From Nitrospira sp. KM1 (lineage in GTDB: Bacteria > Nitrospirota > Nitrospiria > Nitrospirales > Nitrospiraceae): a stretch of DNA of 64,000 bases. The stretch is taken from positions 2,108,001 to 2,172,000 of the forward strand of contig NZ_AP022671.1 of the NCBI RefSeq assembly GCF_011405515.1. The letters are read 5' to 3'. A program made the translations under genes and the position numbers. This document shows, piece by piece, positions 35,828-44,420 of the stretch (positions are counted from its first letter, which is position 1; each line of letters begins with the position of its first letter). Below the pieces are notes generated by a model, which made no database searches, was not told the DNA's origin, and saw only the letters and a list, made by a program, of their open reading frames with translations.

Positions 35828-36267
35828 TTATTTAAGACTACCTCCGGTTCGTTGAGCAAACTCAACATCAGACATGTGCAAGTTGAGAGCCAAAGTTCGC
35901 AGAGCAGTCAGAATGTTCGCCGTTCCTATATCATTGCCGCCAGCCCGCCACAGACGGAGAAGCTTGAGATGAGCATCAAAGGCTTCCTGCCAGTCGCCAT
36001 AGAGATATAGAAAGGACGCATAGCCGCTTAGACGAATGGGATCCTCTGGCTGGTATTCGAGAGCCTTGAGATAGTTTGTTTTCGCCAATTCGAACTTGCT
36101 TAATTCCTCAAGACAGGTCACCAAATGGTAGAAACATTCACCGTGCTCCCCAAATGGCGCATCGCGACGATTTTTGAGAATATGTCAGCTGCTTCCTGAT
36201 ACTTCTCCTGGTCGAAAAGCTTGTGACCTTGCTGTTCTAGCGGAGTGATGTAATCGTACTTCCCCAC
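35828..36267 (-). pseudogene. TPR-repeat protein, frameshifted
   Basis: From a GTG at 36267 (GAGG upstream) the frame reads VGKYDYITPLEQQGHKLFDQ and EKYQEAADIFSK, then fails. After one base is restored in the A-run (T-run on the plus strand, 36171-36175), reading continues NRRDAPFGEHGECFYHLVTC, LEELSKFELAKTNYLKALEY and GDWQEAFDAHLKLLRLW, a coherent TPR-like helical protein ending at 35828. The downstream 98 codons alone are open from a TTG at 36124. This is either a recent one-base deletion or an assembly error in a homopolymer. Confidence 0.6.
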
Positions 36268-36736
36268 AGAAGGACCTCTATTTCCTTTGAGGATAAATAT
36301 GCAGGCTATTGTCCATATCTTTTTTCATTCGCACGTCGCCCGGATAAGGATCCGCAAAGGCCGTAGGTCGAGGGATGGCAGAATTCCAAGCTGCATGGCC
36401 TTTCACCAAGCTTGAACCAGGCAATGAAGACGAGTTCATTGAACGGTGGATTTCTTGGTTTGGCATGGCCGCCCAAGGTCAGTTAAGTCACCCTTCATCC
36501 ATGCCCAAACGTAGGCCCGAAGGACCCTGGCGTCAATAACGAATCGTCGCTTCCCGCTGCCTGCTATTTGTCCAACATGTCGATATTTGGCTTAGCCAAG
36601 CCCTAGCTGTGTTGTGACTTCAACCTATCTTCCGGCCTCGCCTTTGTAGTCGCCTCTTGGAGACCGAACGGTGCAAATCTACCAAAAGGTTTCTAAACGA
36701 TTGCATCGATGACCATGACCTCGTTACTCTCGGGCA

Positions 36737-37864
36737 ATGCCTACTGAATACATCATCTTTGGCTTACTTCTACTGGGCATTGTTCTCTTTCATCAACGAG
36801 CGCTTGAAGTGGCAGTCGTAGGGACAGCCGCACTCGTCACCTATAAGGTCACCTGGACCGGGTTAGATCTCGCCGGTCATCTCGGGCACGAATGGCGCCT
36901 GATGACGAACCTCTTCGGCCTCTTAATGGGTTTTGCCCTCTTGGCGAAACATTTTGAGGAGTCGCACGTGCCCAAGTGGTTGCCATCCCACTTGCCATCA
37001 GATTGGAAAGGTGGGTTTCTTCTGTTGCTCGTCGTCGCTGGCATTTCCTCATTTCTTGACAATATCGCCGGCGCAATGATTGGCGGAGTGATTGCGAGAC
37101 GGATGTACGGAGACAGGGTGGCCCTCAGTTTTATTGTTGCTCTCGTGGCAGCGAGCAATGCCGGCGGCGCAGGATCTGTTATTGGAGATACCACCACAAC
37201 GATGATGTGGATCGCGGGAATCCCAGCGGTCGTATTTCTGAAAGCGTATCTCGCCGCGATCAGCGCAATCGCGTTCACCGGTATCATCGCGGCTCGAACT
37301 CAGCATGCGTACCAGCCAGCAATCAGAACATCGGCCGAAGGAGTGCGGGTAGATGTCGGAAGGCTCAGCATTGTCGCCATGATGGTTCTTGGTACAATTG
37401 CCGCGAATATCGCCTTCGACTTTCCATCTGTTGGCCTTTGGGCCGGCATCATGGTGGCCACGTTCATCAGGCCTACGCCATGGTCAGAATTGGGACATGC
37501 CTTGAGAGGCAGCCTGTTTCTGGTTCTTCTCGTGCTCAGTGCCAGCCTCATGCCGATCGATTCCCTCCCTGAGCCGTCCTGGCAGTCGGCCTTAGGGCTC
37601 GGTTTTGTCAGTGCCGTTCTTGACAATATTCCACTCACGGCGCTTGCAATTTACCAGGGAGGGTACGATTGGGCTGTGTTGGCCTACACCGTAGGCTATG
37701 GCGGATCAATGATATGGTTCGGGTCCTCGGCTGGTGTGGCGATCTCAAACCTCTTTCCGCAAGCCAAGAGTAGTCTAGAGTGGTTGAAAGCGGGCTGGCA
37801 CGTGGTAGTGGGATATGTGCTCGGCTTTGCCGTTATGCTGTTTCTCGGAGGCTGGAACCCATGA
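36737..37864 (+). CDS. IT-superfamily ion/citrate-type transporter (NhaD/CitM-like)
   Basis: A 375-residue membrane protein with about ten hydrophobic segments. Two inverted-repeat re-entrant signatures are visible: SFLDNIAGAMIGG...NAGGAGSVIGDTTTTMMWI in the first half and VSAVLDNIPLTALAI...GYGGSMIWFGSSAGVAI in the second. This is the hallmark of the ion transporter superfamily that includes NhaD sodium/proton antiporters, ArsB and citrate carriers. Substrate is unknown. It is isolated in a region of long gaps, 270 bp from the previous gene. Confidence 0.8.
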   Translation: MPTEYIIFGLLLLGIVLFHQRALEVAVVGTAALVTYKVTWTGLDLAGHLGHEWRLMTNLFGLLMGFALLAKHFEESHVPKWLPSHLPSDWKGGFLLLLVVAGISSFLDNIAGAMIGGVIARRMYGDRVALSFIVALVAASNAGGAGSVIGDTTTTMMWIAGIPAVVFLKAYLAAISAIAFTGIIAARTQHAYQPAIRTSAEGVRVDVGRLSIVAMMVLGTIAANIAFDFPSVGLWAGIMVATFIRPTPWSELGHALRGSLFLVLLVLSASLMPIDSLPEPSWQSALGLGFVSAVLDNIPLTALAIYQGGYDWAVLAYTVGYGGSMIWFGSSAGVAISNLFPQAKSSLEWLKAGWHVVVGYVLGFAVMLFLGGWNP

Positions 37865-38092
37865 TGGACCGCAGGCGCTCCCGGAGCGACCCTTGGAACA
37901 ACGAGGTCAACTGGAAGATTCAACGTCGGTTGAGCCAAACGTTTGACCCGCAGATCTCACCATCATTTGATGCCTGCGTGAATTTTCATTTAATTCTCAG
38001 GAGATGTGGTACCGGCTTATCGAGGAGGAACTGTTTATGACTTTATGGATAGTTTTCTACCACGCACGGCCCGCTGACTTTCGGAATTTCGA

Positions 38093-38293
38093 TTGAAAAT
38101 CGGAAGGGTTCTACGCAGCTACCCCGAGACAGAAAAAGATGGATCAGTCAAAAGTTCCCATTATCCGACAGTTTGTAAACTGTATCGGTGGCGAATTAGG
38201 CCCGAATTTGTAGTGCACAACCGTCATGTTTGTTATATAGATGACAATGTGATCCACACATTTTCTGATTGGGAACTTACAGACGAGAACTAG
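38093..38293 (+). CDS. Small hypothetical protein
   Basis: A 66-residue open frame from a TTG start, ending 7 bp before the receiver-MEDS gene. It has a YRWRIRPEFVVHNRHVCYID segment and an acidic end; no family recognised. The start codon lacks a good ribosome binding site, so expression is doubtful. It may be a small upstream partner of the following gene. Confidence 0.35.
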   Translation: MKIGRVLRSYPETEKDGSVKSSHYPTVCKLYRWRIRPEFVVHNRHVCYIDDNVIHTFSDWELTDEN

Positions 38294-38300
38294 AAAAAAT

Positions 38301-39344
38301 ATGTGGCAGCCGACAACATCCGGCGAGAATGCGGACAGTGACCGCCAGGGCGATTGTCTTCCTGGCTCCCGCATTCCATCCTCCGCTCATCCATTCGAAA
38401 TCCCCTCCTCATTGATCTCCACCAAGGCTGTAGTCCGAATAGCCCTCATAGATGACGATGCGGGACTCCGCTCCTGTTTGCGGACTATGCTGTCGGAGTA
38501 CGACAATATCCAAGTCGTCGCCGAGGCCGGTGACGGACTCGAGGCCATCAAGGTCACCGAGATCTTTCGCCCGCACGTCGTGGTTATGGATGTCCATATG
38601 CCTCACCTTAATGGCTTCATCGCGACAAGCATGATCAAAGCGCAGTTTCCGGACATCATTGTCATAGGCTTGTCGCTCTATGGTGACGGTCGGACGGAGG
38701 AAGGAATGTTAAAGGCGGGTGCCAGCCGGCATTTAAGGAAAGAGTTGGCGGGCGAACAATTGTATGACGCCATCATGGATCTCACGAGACAATCCATTGC
38801 GCAAACTTCCAATTTCCAACACGCTGTGAGGTTCTATTCAAACTACCAGGAAAATGAATCCTATGTTTCCAACTATGCTTTAGAAGGTCTGTATGCAGGC
38901 GAATTCGTCGTGATAATTGCAACAGGCAGGCTCTGCCGCGCAGTGGCGGACCATATGGCGCTGGCCCTCCCGAGATCCTTTCTCCGTGAGGGGACTGCAC
39001 CGAAATATCTTGCCTTAGACGCTGATGAAGTGCTGTCTTCATTTGCAACCAAAGATGATTTAGATCAGGACCGATTCGATCATGTCCTTGACGGAATACT
39101 GGGGAAAGTTTGCAAGGCGAGGAATCCTGTCCGCGTGTATGGAGAAATGGTGATACGTCTGTGGGAACGTGGTTATCCCAAGGCGGCATTCGAGCTTGAA
39201 CAGTTCTGGAATGTATTCGGCGGTCGATACAATTTCTCCTTGCTCTGCGCGTACCCGTTAGAGCTCTTCCGCAATGGCGACCAGCAGCAGTTCATCGACG
39301 CATGCAGATTTCATAGTCAAGTGACTCTTTCAGATCCCGCCTAA
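38301..39344 (+). CDS. Response-regulator receiver fused to a MEDS sensory domain
   Basis: A 347-residue protein. Residues about 45-160 form a receiver with IALIDDDAG, phospho-acceptor Asp in VVVMDVHMPHL, and a modified C-terminal part (RHLRKE in place of the Lys loop). Residues about 175-340 form a MEDS domain (HAVRFYSNYQENESYVSNYA, GEFVVIIATGRLCRAV, WERGYPKAAFELEQFWNVF), known from DcmR-type sensors. No DNA-binding domain is visible. The first 40 residues look unstructured, so the true start may be further in, though no internal start is obvious. Confidence 0.8.
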   Translation: MWQPTTSGENADSDRQGDCLPGSRIPSSAHPFEIPSSLISTKAVVRIALIDDDAGLRSCLRTMLSEYDNIQVVAEAGDGLEAIKVTEIFRPHVVVMDVHMPHLNGFIATSMIKAQFPDIIVIGLSLYGDGRTEEGMLKAGASRHLRKELAGEQLYDAIMDLTRQSIAQTSNFQHAVRFYSNYQENESYVSNYALEGLYAGEFVVIIATGRLCRAVADHMALALPRSFLREGTAPKYLALDADEVLSSFATKDDLDQDRFDHVLDGILGKVCKARNPVRVYGEMVIRLWERGYPKAAFELEQFWNVFGGRYNFSLLCAYPLELFRNGDQQQFIDACRFHSQVTLSDPA

Positions 39345-40129
39345 ACGTCTCTGTATCTGGCCGCTTCCGTAGTTTCCTTTTCAAGCGTTCTAATTCAGGC
39401 CAATTGGCCCGAAACGATAGCATGTCTCTAGTACCAGAAGGTGTATGGTCAGGACCTTCTGTCCCGAACGTGCGGACTCAACTTAGTGCGGAACTTAACC
39501 TCACGATCCGAATAGATTTACCGATCCCTGCAATGGGTCGAGGGCATGCTCAAGAAGATTAGAAACAGCAGAAGAGTAGAGATTATAAAGCCCCGTAAGG
39601 ATATGGGGTTCGAGGAATAGATGCGAAACTCGGTTTCAGATGGATTTGGAAAGGATATTAAAAGCCATCTGGTCGTAGAACGGACGACCAACAAAGAGTT
39701 CGCCTATCAAATTCCACCGCTTCAATTGAGCAATTAGGAATTGCACCTATTAGTTTTTGATGAATTCATAGATTCTAGCGGGACAAAGTGTCCTTAACGA
39801 ATTGTCATCTTACGGACAATTATAATTTATCCACTATAACCAACAATTAGCCCCAACACACGTGGCAGGCCGATCTTGCTTTTGCCTTACGAAACATGCG
39901 GTCGGACAAGGCGTTGTAGGCCAACGCTGATAGACAAATTTAACATGTCCTTTATATTGCCTTCCTAATACGAGCAGCCGTAACTAGGTTGCTATCCACG
40001 ACAGCACGAAGAATTTTGGCCCTGTACTCCATTATTTTATGAACTCCTTGCTGAAGAGGGAGAGCTGGCGGGCACTGCCATTCAATGAGATTGCGACTAC
40101 ATCAAACATAAAGGACGGAGAAGCCCGGA
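39345..40129. other. 785 bp without a recognised gene
   Basis: Low-GC stretch. It contains a 12 bp palindrome GGCCAATTGGCC (about 39399-39410), an AGAAGGT...ACCTTCT dyad, and a short frame at 39621-39737 (separate entry). I looked for riboswitch cores and transposase remnants and saw none. Confidence 0.5.
39621..39737 (+). CDS. Possible 38-residue small protein
   Basis: ATG 39621 is preceded by CGAGGAATAG, a fair ribosome binding site. The peptide begins MRNSVSDGFGKDIKSHLVVE and ends PPLQLSN. It is hydrophilic, with no recognised motif. Only the ribosome binding site and its position in an otherwise empty stretch argue for it. Confidence 0.25.
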   Translation: MRNSVSDGFGKDIKSHLVVERTTNKEFAYQIPPLQLSN

Positions 40130-40720
40130 ATGAGGCAGGCGTTAGTCGTAGATGACCACCCAATTGTGCGTGATGCCGTCAGAGAATTGCTTCAAAACGA
40201 ATTCCCATCAATTGTAATGAAGGACTCGGCCGGTGGAGAAGGAATCGTTCACGAAATTTGTGGAAGCGAGTGGGCCTTTGTTGTTCTGGACATTAATTTC
40301 CCCAAGCAAAATGGGATAGACGTACTCAAGAAAGTTATCGCTCGATGTCCCAACATCCCGATTGTCATGTTTAGCCTTTTTACGGATGAACAATATGCCG
40401 CTCGCGCCCTACGGGCGGGAGCGATGGCCTATATCTCAAAGGACCGCTCCCCACAGGACTTGGTGGAAGCCGTACGAGGCGTTCTCCGAGGAGCCCCTGT
40501 CAGGAAGGTCCGCAAAGAGTTGAGGCCGATTCTTTCGGACCGAGAAGTAGAAGTCCTGACGCACTTTGCCAAAGGCATGAGTCGAAGGGATATTTCGAAG
40601 CGTTTAAGTATCAGCGAGAAAACCGTGAGCACCTACAAAGCCAGACTGTTTCACAAGTTGGGCCTAAGTACCACTGTCGAGCTGATACGGTATGCAAATG
40701 ATGAGGGCTTGATTGAATAA
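40130..40720 (+). CDS. NarL/FixJ-family response regulator
   Basis: A 196-residue two-domain regulator. The receiver has ALVVDDHPIVRDAV, phospho-acceptor Asp in VVLDINFPKQNG and Lys in AYISKDRSP; the LuxR-type helix-turn-helix is LSDREVEVLTHFAKGMSRRD and EKTVSTYKARLF. It would activate or repress transcription after phosphorylation by an unlinked kinase. A GGAGAAGCCC ribosome site precedes the start. No sensor kinase is encoded nearby. Confidence 0.92.
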   Translation: MRQALVVDDHPIVRDAVRELLQNEFPSIVMKDSAGGEGIVHEICGSEWAFVVLDINFPKQNGIDVLKKVIARCPNIPIVMFSLFTDEQYAARALRAGAMAYISKDRSPQDLVEAVRGVLRGAPVRKVRKELRPILSDREVEVLTHFAKGMSRRDISKRLSISEKTVSTYKARLFHKLGLSTTVELIRYANDEGLIE

Positions 40721-40747
40721 GCACGAACACTTGAGAAGAGGATTTCG

Positions 40748-41077
40748 GTGAACGACCAAATTCCGCCGTTGTGGGTAATCGTGGATCGGTCGTCACCGCA
40801 ATGTGTCCTGTACATCATCTCTGACAGAGATCCTGTCAGTGGCTATTTGCCTAAATCGTCCATGAACGATCAACGGACTTATATATTCCACTCATTGAGC
40901 GAGCTCTCTCTTCACCTTGAATCTCGAGGCTTCGCTTGCCCAAAAGCGGGATATTTTTTGGCAACGATCGAAGAAGTCATCAAAGGCGAATCGAATATTG
41001 TGAGGAGAGTGCCGCCAGTTCACGCACCTCACTGGGATAGTGAAACATCCACTCAGGCCGAACCCTCGTCAAGATGA
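40748..41077 (+). CDS. Hypothetical protein
   Basis: A 109-residue protein from GTG 40748 with AGAAGAGG upstream. The reading LWVIVDRSSPQCVLYIISDR and FHSLSELSLHLESRGFACPK looks like a small alpha/beta domain. No family recognised. It starts 27 bp after the NarL-type regulator on the same strand and may be co-transcribed with it. Confidence 0.5.
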   Translation: MNDQIPPLWVIVDRSSPQCVLYIISDRDPVSGYLPKSSMNDQRTYIFHSLSELSLHLESRGFACPKAGYFLATIEEVIKGESNIVRRVPPVHAPHWDSETSTQAEPSSR

Positions 41078-41089
41078 TCTATCCATAGA

Positions 41090-41821
41090 TCATCCGCGCA
41101 CTGGTCTCTGGACGGACCTAATTTTATGCAAGTAATCGTTGATCGCGTCTTTGGCAAGACCGAAGCATTCACAAGCGACTTTTTTCAGTCTACGAGCATC
41201 ACGGATTTCGACTGCACCATACCGGTATGTAATCAACCGGCGTTTTTCCAATGCGGCCAAACTGTTCGTTATGGTCACCCGCCGCACTCCCAATTGTCGA
41301 GCGAGGAACTGATGTGTGAATGGCAATCTTTTGAGTCCTGTACGATAGCTATGAGCCAGAAGCCAGCGCCCCAGTCTTTGCTCAACAGAGTGAAATTGCG
41401 AGCATCCTAAGGACAGCAACGTGTGACGAAAAAGAACGGCATCAAAGCGTCTCACGATCTTGCTGAAGAGAGGCAACTTTTTTTCTAAAAGCAACAATCT
41501 GGATATATTGAGCCGGTAGGCTACGCCTCCCACCTGCACGAGAGTTCGACAAGGCGCACGTATTATCCCGTCAAATGCAAACAAACCAGTACAACCTTCA
41601 CGGCCAACTGCAGCAGCTTCAACCGTTCGACCTGCGCCGTCCGTATCCATAAGACTTATGACTGCCGTAATAGGGAAATACATAAAGCGAATGAGACTTC
41701 CGGTGGCATTTAGCTCTTCTTCAGTAACAATAGACACGATTTCAAGATGAGGCCGCAACAGCTGTTGCTCACGACGCGTGAGATTCGCGAATACCTTATT
41801 TCTGAGGAGTGCCATGTTCAT
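41090..41821 (-). CDS. Crp/Fnr-family transcriptional regulator
   Basis: A 243-residue protein with an N-terminal cyclic-nucleotide-like beta-roll (FMYFPITAVISLMDTDGAGR, VEAAAVGREGCTGL) and a C-terminal winged helix (HQFLARQLGVRRVTITNSLA). The phosphate-binding cassette of cAMP-binding CRP is not obvious and the N-terminal cysteines of Fnr are absent, so the signal is unknown. Proteins of this subgroup are common in Nitrospira and other environmental bacteria. It converges with the preceding small gene. Confidence 0.85.
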   Translation of the reverse strand: MNMALLRNKVFANLTRREQQLLRPHLEIVSIVTEEELNATGSLIRFMYFPITAVISLMDTDGAGRTVEAAAVGREGCTGLFAFDGIIRAPCRTLVQVGGVAYRLNISRLLLLEKKLPLFSKIVRRFDAVLFRHTLLSLGCSQFHSVEQRLGRWLLAHSYRTGLKRLPFTHQFLARQLGVRRVTITNSLAALEKRRLITYRYGAVEIRDARRLKKVACECFGLAKDAINDYLHKIRSVQRPVRG

Positions 41822-41956
41822 AACGAGCCGTCCGAGGTTAGGCGGATTGTACGCTAAGACGACCCCTAGCGTCTCTCTCTAGTCACGGAATAGCCCTCAA
41901 CACGTGTGATCGCCGGAGCAACATTGACGCATATGAGGATCACAGAAATCTAGGCC

Positions 41957-42361
41957 GTGAAAGCACGTCGCATCATCAGGGACATTGTGGCTAATCCATC
42001 CATTAGAGTGCTTCTGGTTGACGATCATTTCTTGATGAGACAAGAACTGCGGGAGCTTCTTAAAAGTTACGCTGATATAACAGTGGTGGCGGAAGCAGGA
42101 AATGGACTGGAAGCCGTGGATAGCGTCCAGGTGTGGGAACCGGATATTGTAGTTATCGACGTCAATATGCCAATCATGGATGGTCTCGAGGCAACGAGCA
42201 TCATAAAAAGACAGTATCCCGCCACTATCATCATCGGCCTCTCCTTAGAAGTCTGTCCGGAAATGCAAACGGCGATGATGAAAGCCGGAGCGTTCAACTT
42301 ACTGTCTAAAGAATCTGCTTGTAGGGAATTGTATGCGGAAATTATGAAGGCAATGCTTTGA
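41957..42361 (+). CDS. Stand-alone response-regulator receiver
   Basis: A 134-residue single receiver domain starting at GTG 41957. RVLLVDDHFLMRQEL, phospho-acceptor Asp in IVVIDVNMPIMDG, and Lys in LLSKESACR are intact. There is no output domain. Its sequence, including the unusual IIIGLSL and MMKAGA segments, closely resembles the receiver of the MEDS fusion at 38301, suggesting duplication. It could act like CheY/Spo0F by protein contact. Confidence 0.85.
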   Translation: MKARRIIRDIVANPSIRVLLVDDHFLMRQELRELLKSYADITVVAEAGNGLEAVDSVQVWEPDIVVIDVNMPIMDGLEATSIIKRQYPATIIIGLSLEVCPEMQTAMMKAGAFNLLSKESACRELYAEIMKAML

Positions 42362-42392
42362 ATATCACCGATGTCATCGGCGTCCTACTGGT

Positions 42393-42659
42393 CTAGTTTA
42401 GAAATGGAAAACATCTTACTGGCTGACTCAAATATTTATACCGGTCCAACGAAAACACTGTCGATATGAGAGCGTCAATACTCGTAGCCATCCAAATATA
42501 AACATTGTTAATGGCAGGAGGGGTATTAAATTGTTCCCATAGAAAACCTGCCCAACATATTTCCAATATAGCGAACAGGATGGCTAGAAGAGTTCCGTAG
42601 CGAAACACATCGACCGCCTCGAAAATCTCCCAGAATGTGCTCGTTTGCTTTGAATCCAC
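42393..42659 (-). CDS. Small membrane protein
   Basis: An 88-residue protein with one clear hydrophobic segment (YGTLLAILFAILEICWAGFL) and a second weaker one (NVYIWMATSIDALISTVF). No family recognised. It is separate from the neighbouring genes, with opposite orientation to the receiver gene. Confidence 0.5.
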   Translation of the reverse strand: MDSKQTSTFWEIFEAVDVFRYGTLLAILFAILEICWAGFLWEQFNTPPAINNVYIWMATSIDALISTVFSLDRYKYLSQPVRCFPFLN

Positions 42660-42681
42660 TCAACAGGATCTCTCTTGAATT

Positions 42682-42909
42682 TCATTCTCCGAGGAGTAGA
42701 GGCGCTCCAGGTACTGCTAGGACAGTTGCGTTATGCGCCCTTGAGAGCTCGTAAAAAGAGACGCCCAATTTCTTCAAAAAGGAAAAGTTCGGATCTGAAC
42801 GTACATGGTCAGGACTCTTACGTGCGTAAATCCTGAAATACAGGTTGCCGTGGCCGCTTAATTCGAGGAGGGCGAACATGAGCTCGGTTAACCAATATTT
42901 TATTGTCAC
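42682..42909 (-). CDS. Possible small protein overlapping the zinc-ribbon gene
   Basis: A 75-residue frame from GTG 42909 (or ATG 42879), overlapping the zinc-ribbon gene by about 90 bp in another frame. The reading FRIYARKSPDHVRSDPNFSF, KKLGVSFYELSRAH is protein-like but unassigned. The long overlap makes it doubtful. Confidence 0.25.
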   Translation of the reverse strand: MTIKYWLTELMFALLELSGHGNLYFRIYARKSPDHVRSDPNFSFLKKLGVSFYELSRAHNATVLAVPGAPLLLGE

Positions 42910-43009
42910 TAATGTCCCCGCAATGTATGCAACGATATGCCATAACTCTTAGACCGCCGTCCTGTATCTCTTCAGAGATCTTTAACCCGGCGCAACGCCT
43001 GCATCGCAT
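42818..43009 (-). CDS. Small zinc-ribbon protein
   Basis: A 63-residue protein with two CxxC knuckles: MRCRRCAGLKISEE and YRCIHCGDISDNKILVNR. This pattern (CRRCxGL, then CxxCGxIxDxxIxxNR) belongs to a group of small zinc ribbons I associate with Nitrospira genomes; function is unknown. The C-terminal tail is basic (RPPRIKRPRQ), compatible with nucleic-acid binding. Confidence 0.65.
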   Translation of the reverse strand: MRCRRCAGLKISEEIQDGGLRVMAYRCIHCGDISDNKILVNRAHVRPPRIKRPRQPVFQDLRT

Positions 43010-43499
43010 GATGTTCCTCCCACATTGTGGAATGCGTTCTCGACTTTATACTGATAAGAAGGCACTAGGTGTCGCCATGGCACCGCAGCCTATGATGTTA
43101 GTCACAAAAGGCTGAGACTATGGGCCTACGCACAACCGAGGACGAAATGCCGTATAGCTTTCCTGCCTGATGCTGTTACTGACACTCTCAATATGGAGAG
43201 TTGCTCAGAATGAGAATTCTCCTTCGCTGAAGCAATGGGAGGCTTGCGGCTTTTCACGACCAATTCATTTGCTCGTGCCCTTGCTCTTCCGGTTCTTCTT
43301 GGTATTTCTGGCATCCGCAGTTTTCCGCCCTCTCACAAAACAGCTACCCAGCATGGCATGATTATCTGGGGTTTTCTTTTAGCACCTCCTTCATTTTGAA
43401 CCGAACCGCCAAGACTCACTCACCCTGGTTAGTGAAGGTTCTGCGGCAGTGGCGACAGGCAACTCAATCCGTCCGCTGCGGAGCAACGGAGTGTCGAGA
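43010..43499. other. 490 bp without a convincing gene
   Basis: Short open frames exist on both strands (43126-43314 minus, 43170-43361 plus) but they overlap each other, lack ribosome binding sites and match nothing I know. No repeat or RNA gene is seen. Confidence 0.5.
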
Positions 43500-43859
43500 T
43501 CAAAATAGGGATATGATGGTGCGCTCCATTAAGGCCTCTGCCATTGATCGTCCAACGGCCTGGGACAAAGTATCAACGAGCCCTGGAGTGAATAGAAAGG
43601 ATGAGCTGACTGATTGTTCGCGGAGATACCCTGCGTTTTTAAGGGTATGAAGAATTGTTTCGTGTGTCACTTTTTCCGAGTCGAATAATACTAAGACGTT
43701 GCCTGTTGTCGGGTTCACGGCAACGTCCGTAACTCCCCTCAGAGACCTGAGCAACCGTTCAACATGCAAACTCTTCCCCGGCGATCGTCTTATGCCCAGA
43801 ACTTTCACTCGAAGACGCCCATCTGTCATATGGAGATAAGAGGAAATGTTCTTAAGCAT
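43500..43859 (-). CDS. HMA2-type heavy-metal-associated domain protein
   Basis: A 119-residue protein with a ferredoxin-like HMA2 fold: DGRLRVKVLGIRRSPGK, VERLLRSLRGVTDVAVNPTT and GNVLVLFDSEKVTHETILHT. The metal-binding CxxC of classical HMA domains is absent, as is usual in this subgroup. The C-terminal VDTLSQAVGRSMAEALMERT helix resembles that of proteins linked to metal-transporting P-type ATPases and surface stress. No ATPase is adjacent. Confidence 0.72.
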   Translation of the reverse strand: MLKNISSYLHMTDGRLRVKVLGIRRSPGKSLHVERLLRSLRGVTDVAVNPTTGNVLVLFDSEKVTHETILHTLKNAGYLREQSVSSSFLFTPGLVDTLSQAVGRSMAEALMERTIISLF

Positions 43860-44420
43860 CTGTATTCACCCTGTCTAGGTCTATGATTGAGGAGCTGTAT
43901 CTCTCGTAGACTCTATAACTTCAAAATTACAACACTGCCTTACTACGATTAATTTCCGGTAAATTGCCGTTAGACCAGCCTCTTATCCTGCCAAGTTACT
44001 GCTGTACTGCGAGGCTTCGCTGCACTCTGTTTCGAAGTACATTTTGGCGTGAAGGAGGGTGGACAGGACAGTGCCCCGTCGCCTCACGTAGCGTGACGAC
44101 GCACTCCCGATGCTACGCTACGTATGGATTCGGTTCGTTCGGAGCTTCGGCCTGTCCCTACCCTGCCCGTATCGCCGAGCCTATTACTTCGCCAGATGTT
44201 TGCGAGATGGCTTGATTTGCCGTGCGGCTCGTTCGATCAAAAGAACGAGCCGCGAGCTACGCATGGCGGGATCCCTTCCTCTCTTGTGACCGATCACTCA
44301 CTTCGCTGGATGCAGACATGAAATTCCCGATGCAATTCCAAGTGAGTATCTTGGTCTGCCAACATAGCGGCCTGGAGCAAGTGCCTCGATCAGTCGCACG
44401 CCACTCCATATCGATATCAA
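43860..44420. other. 560 bp gap with two inverted repeats
   Basis: No convincing gene. Two dyads are present: ACGTAGCGT (44086-44094) with ACGCTACGT (44115-44123), and an 11 bp perfect stem GCGGCTCGTTC (44224-44234) with GAACGAGCCGC (44243-44253). Neither has a following T tract. They lie between the HMA2 gene and the 3' end of phoX. Confidence 0.55.

Noticed and set aside
39560-39620. A c-di-GMP type riboswitch near AAAGCCCCGTAAGGATATGG
   Set aside because: Only one short hairpin is present; the conserved core and second helix of known riboswitches are missing.
43126-43361. Two opposing short frames
   Set aside because: They overlap on opposite strands, lack ribosome sites and match nothing known.
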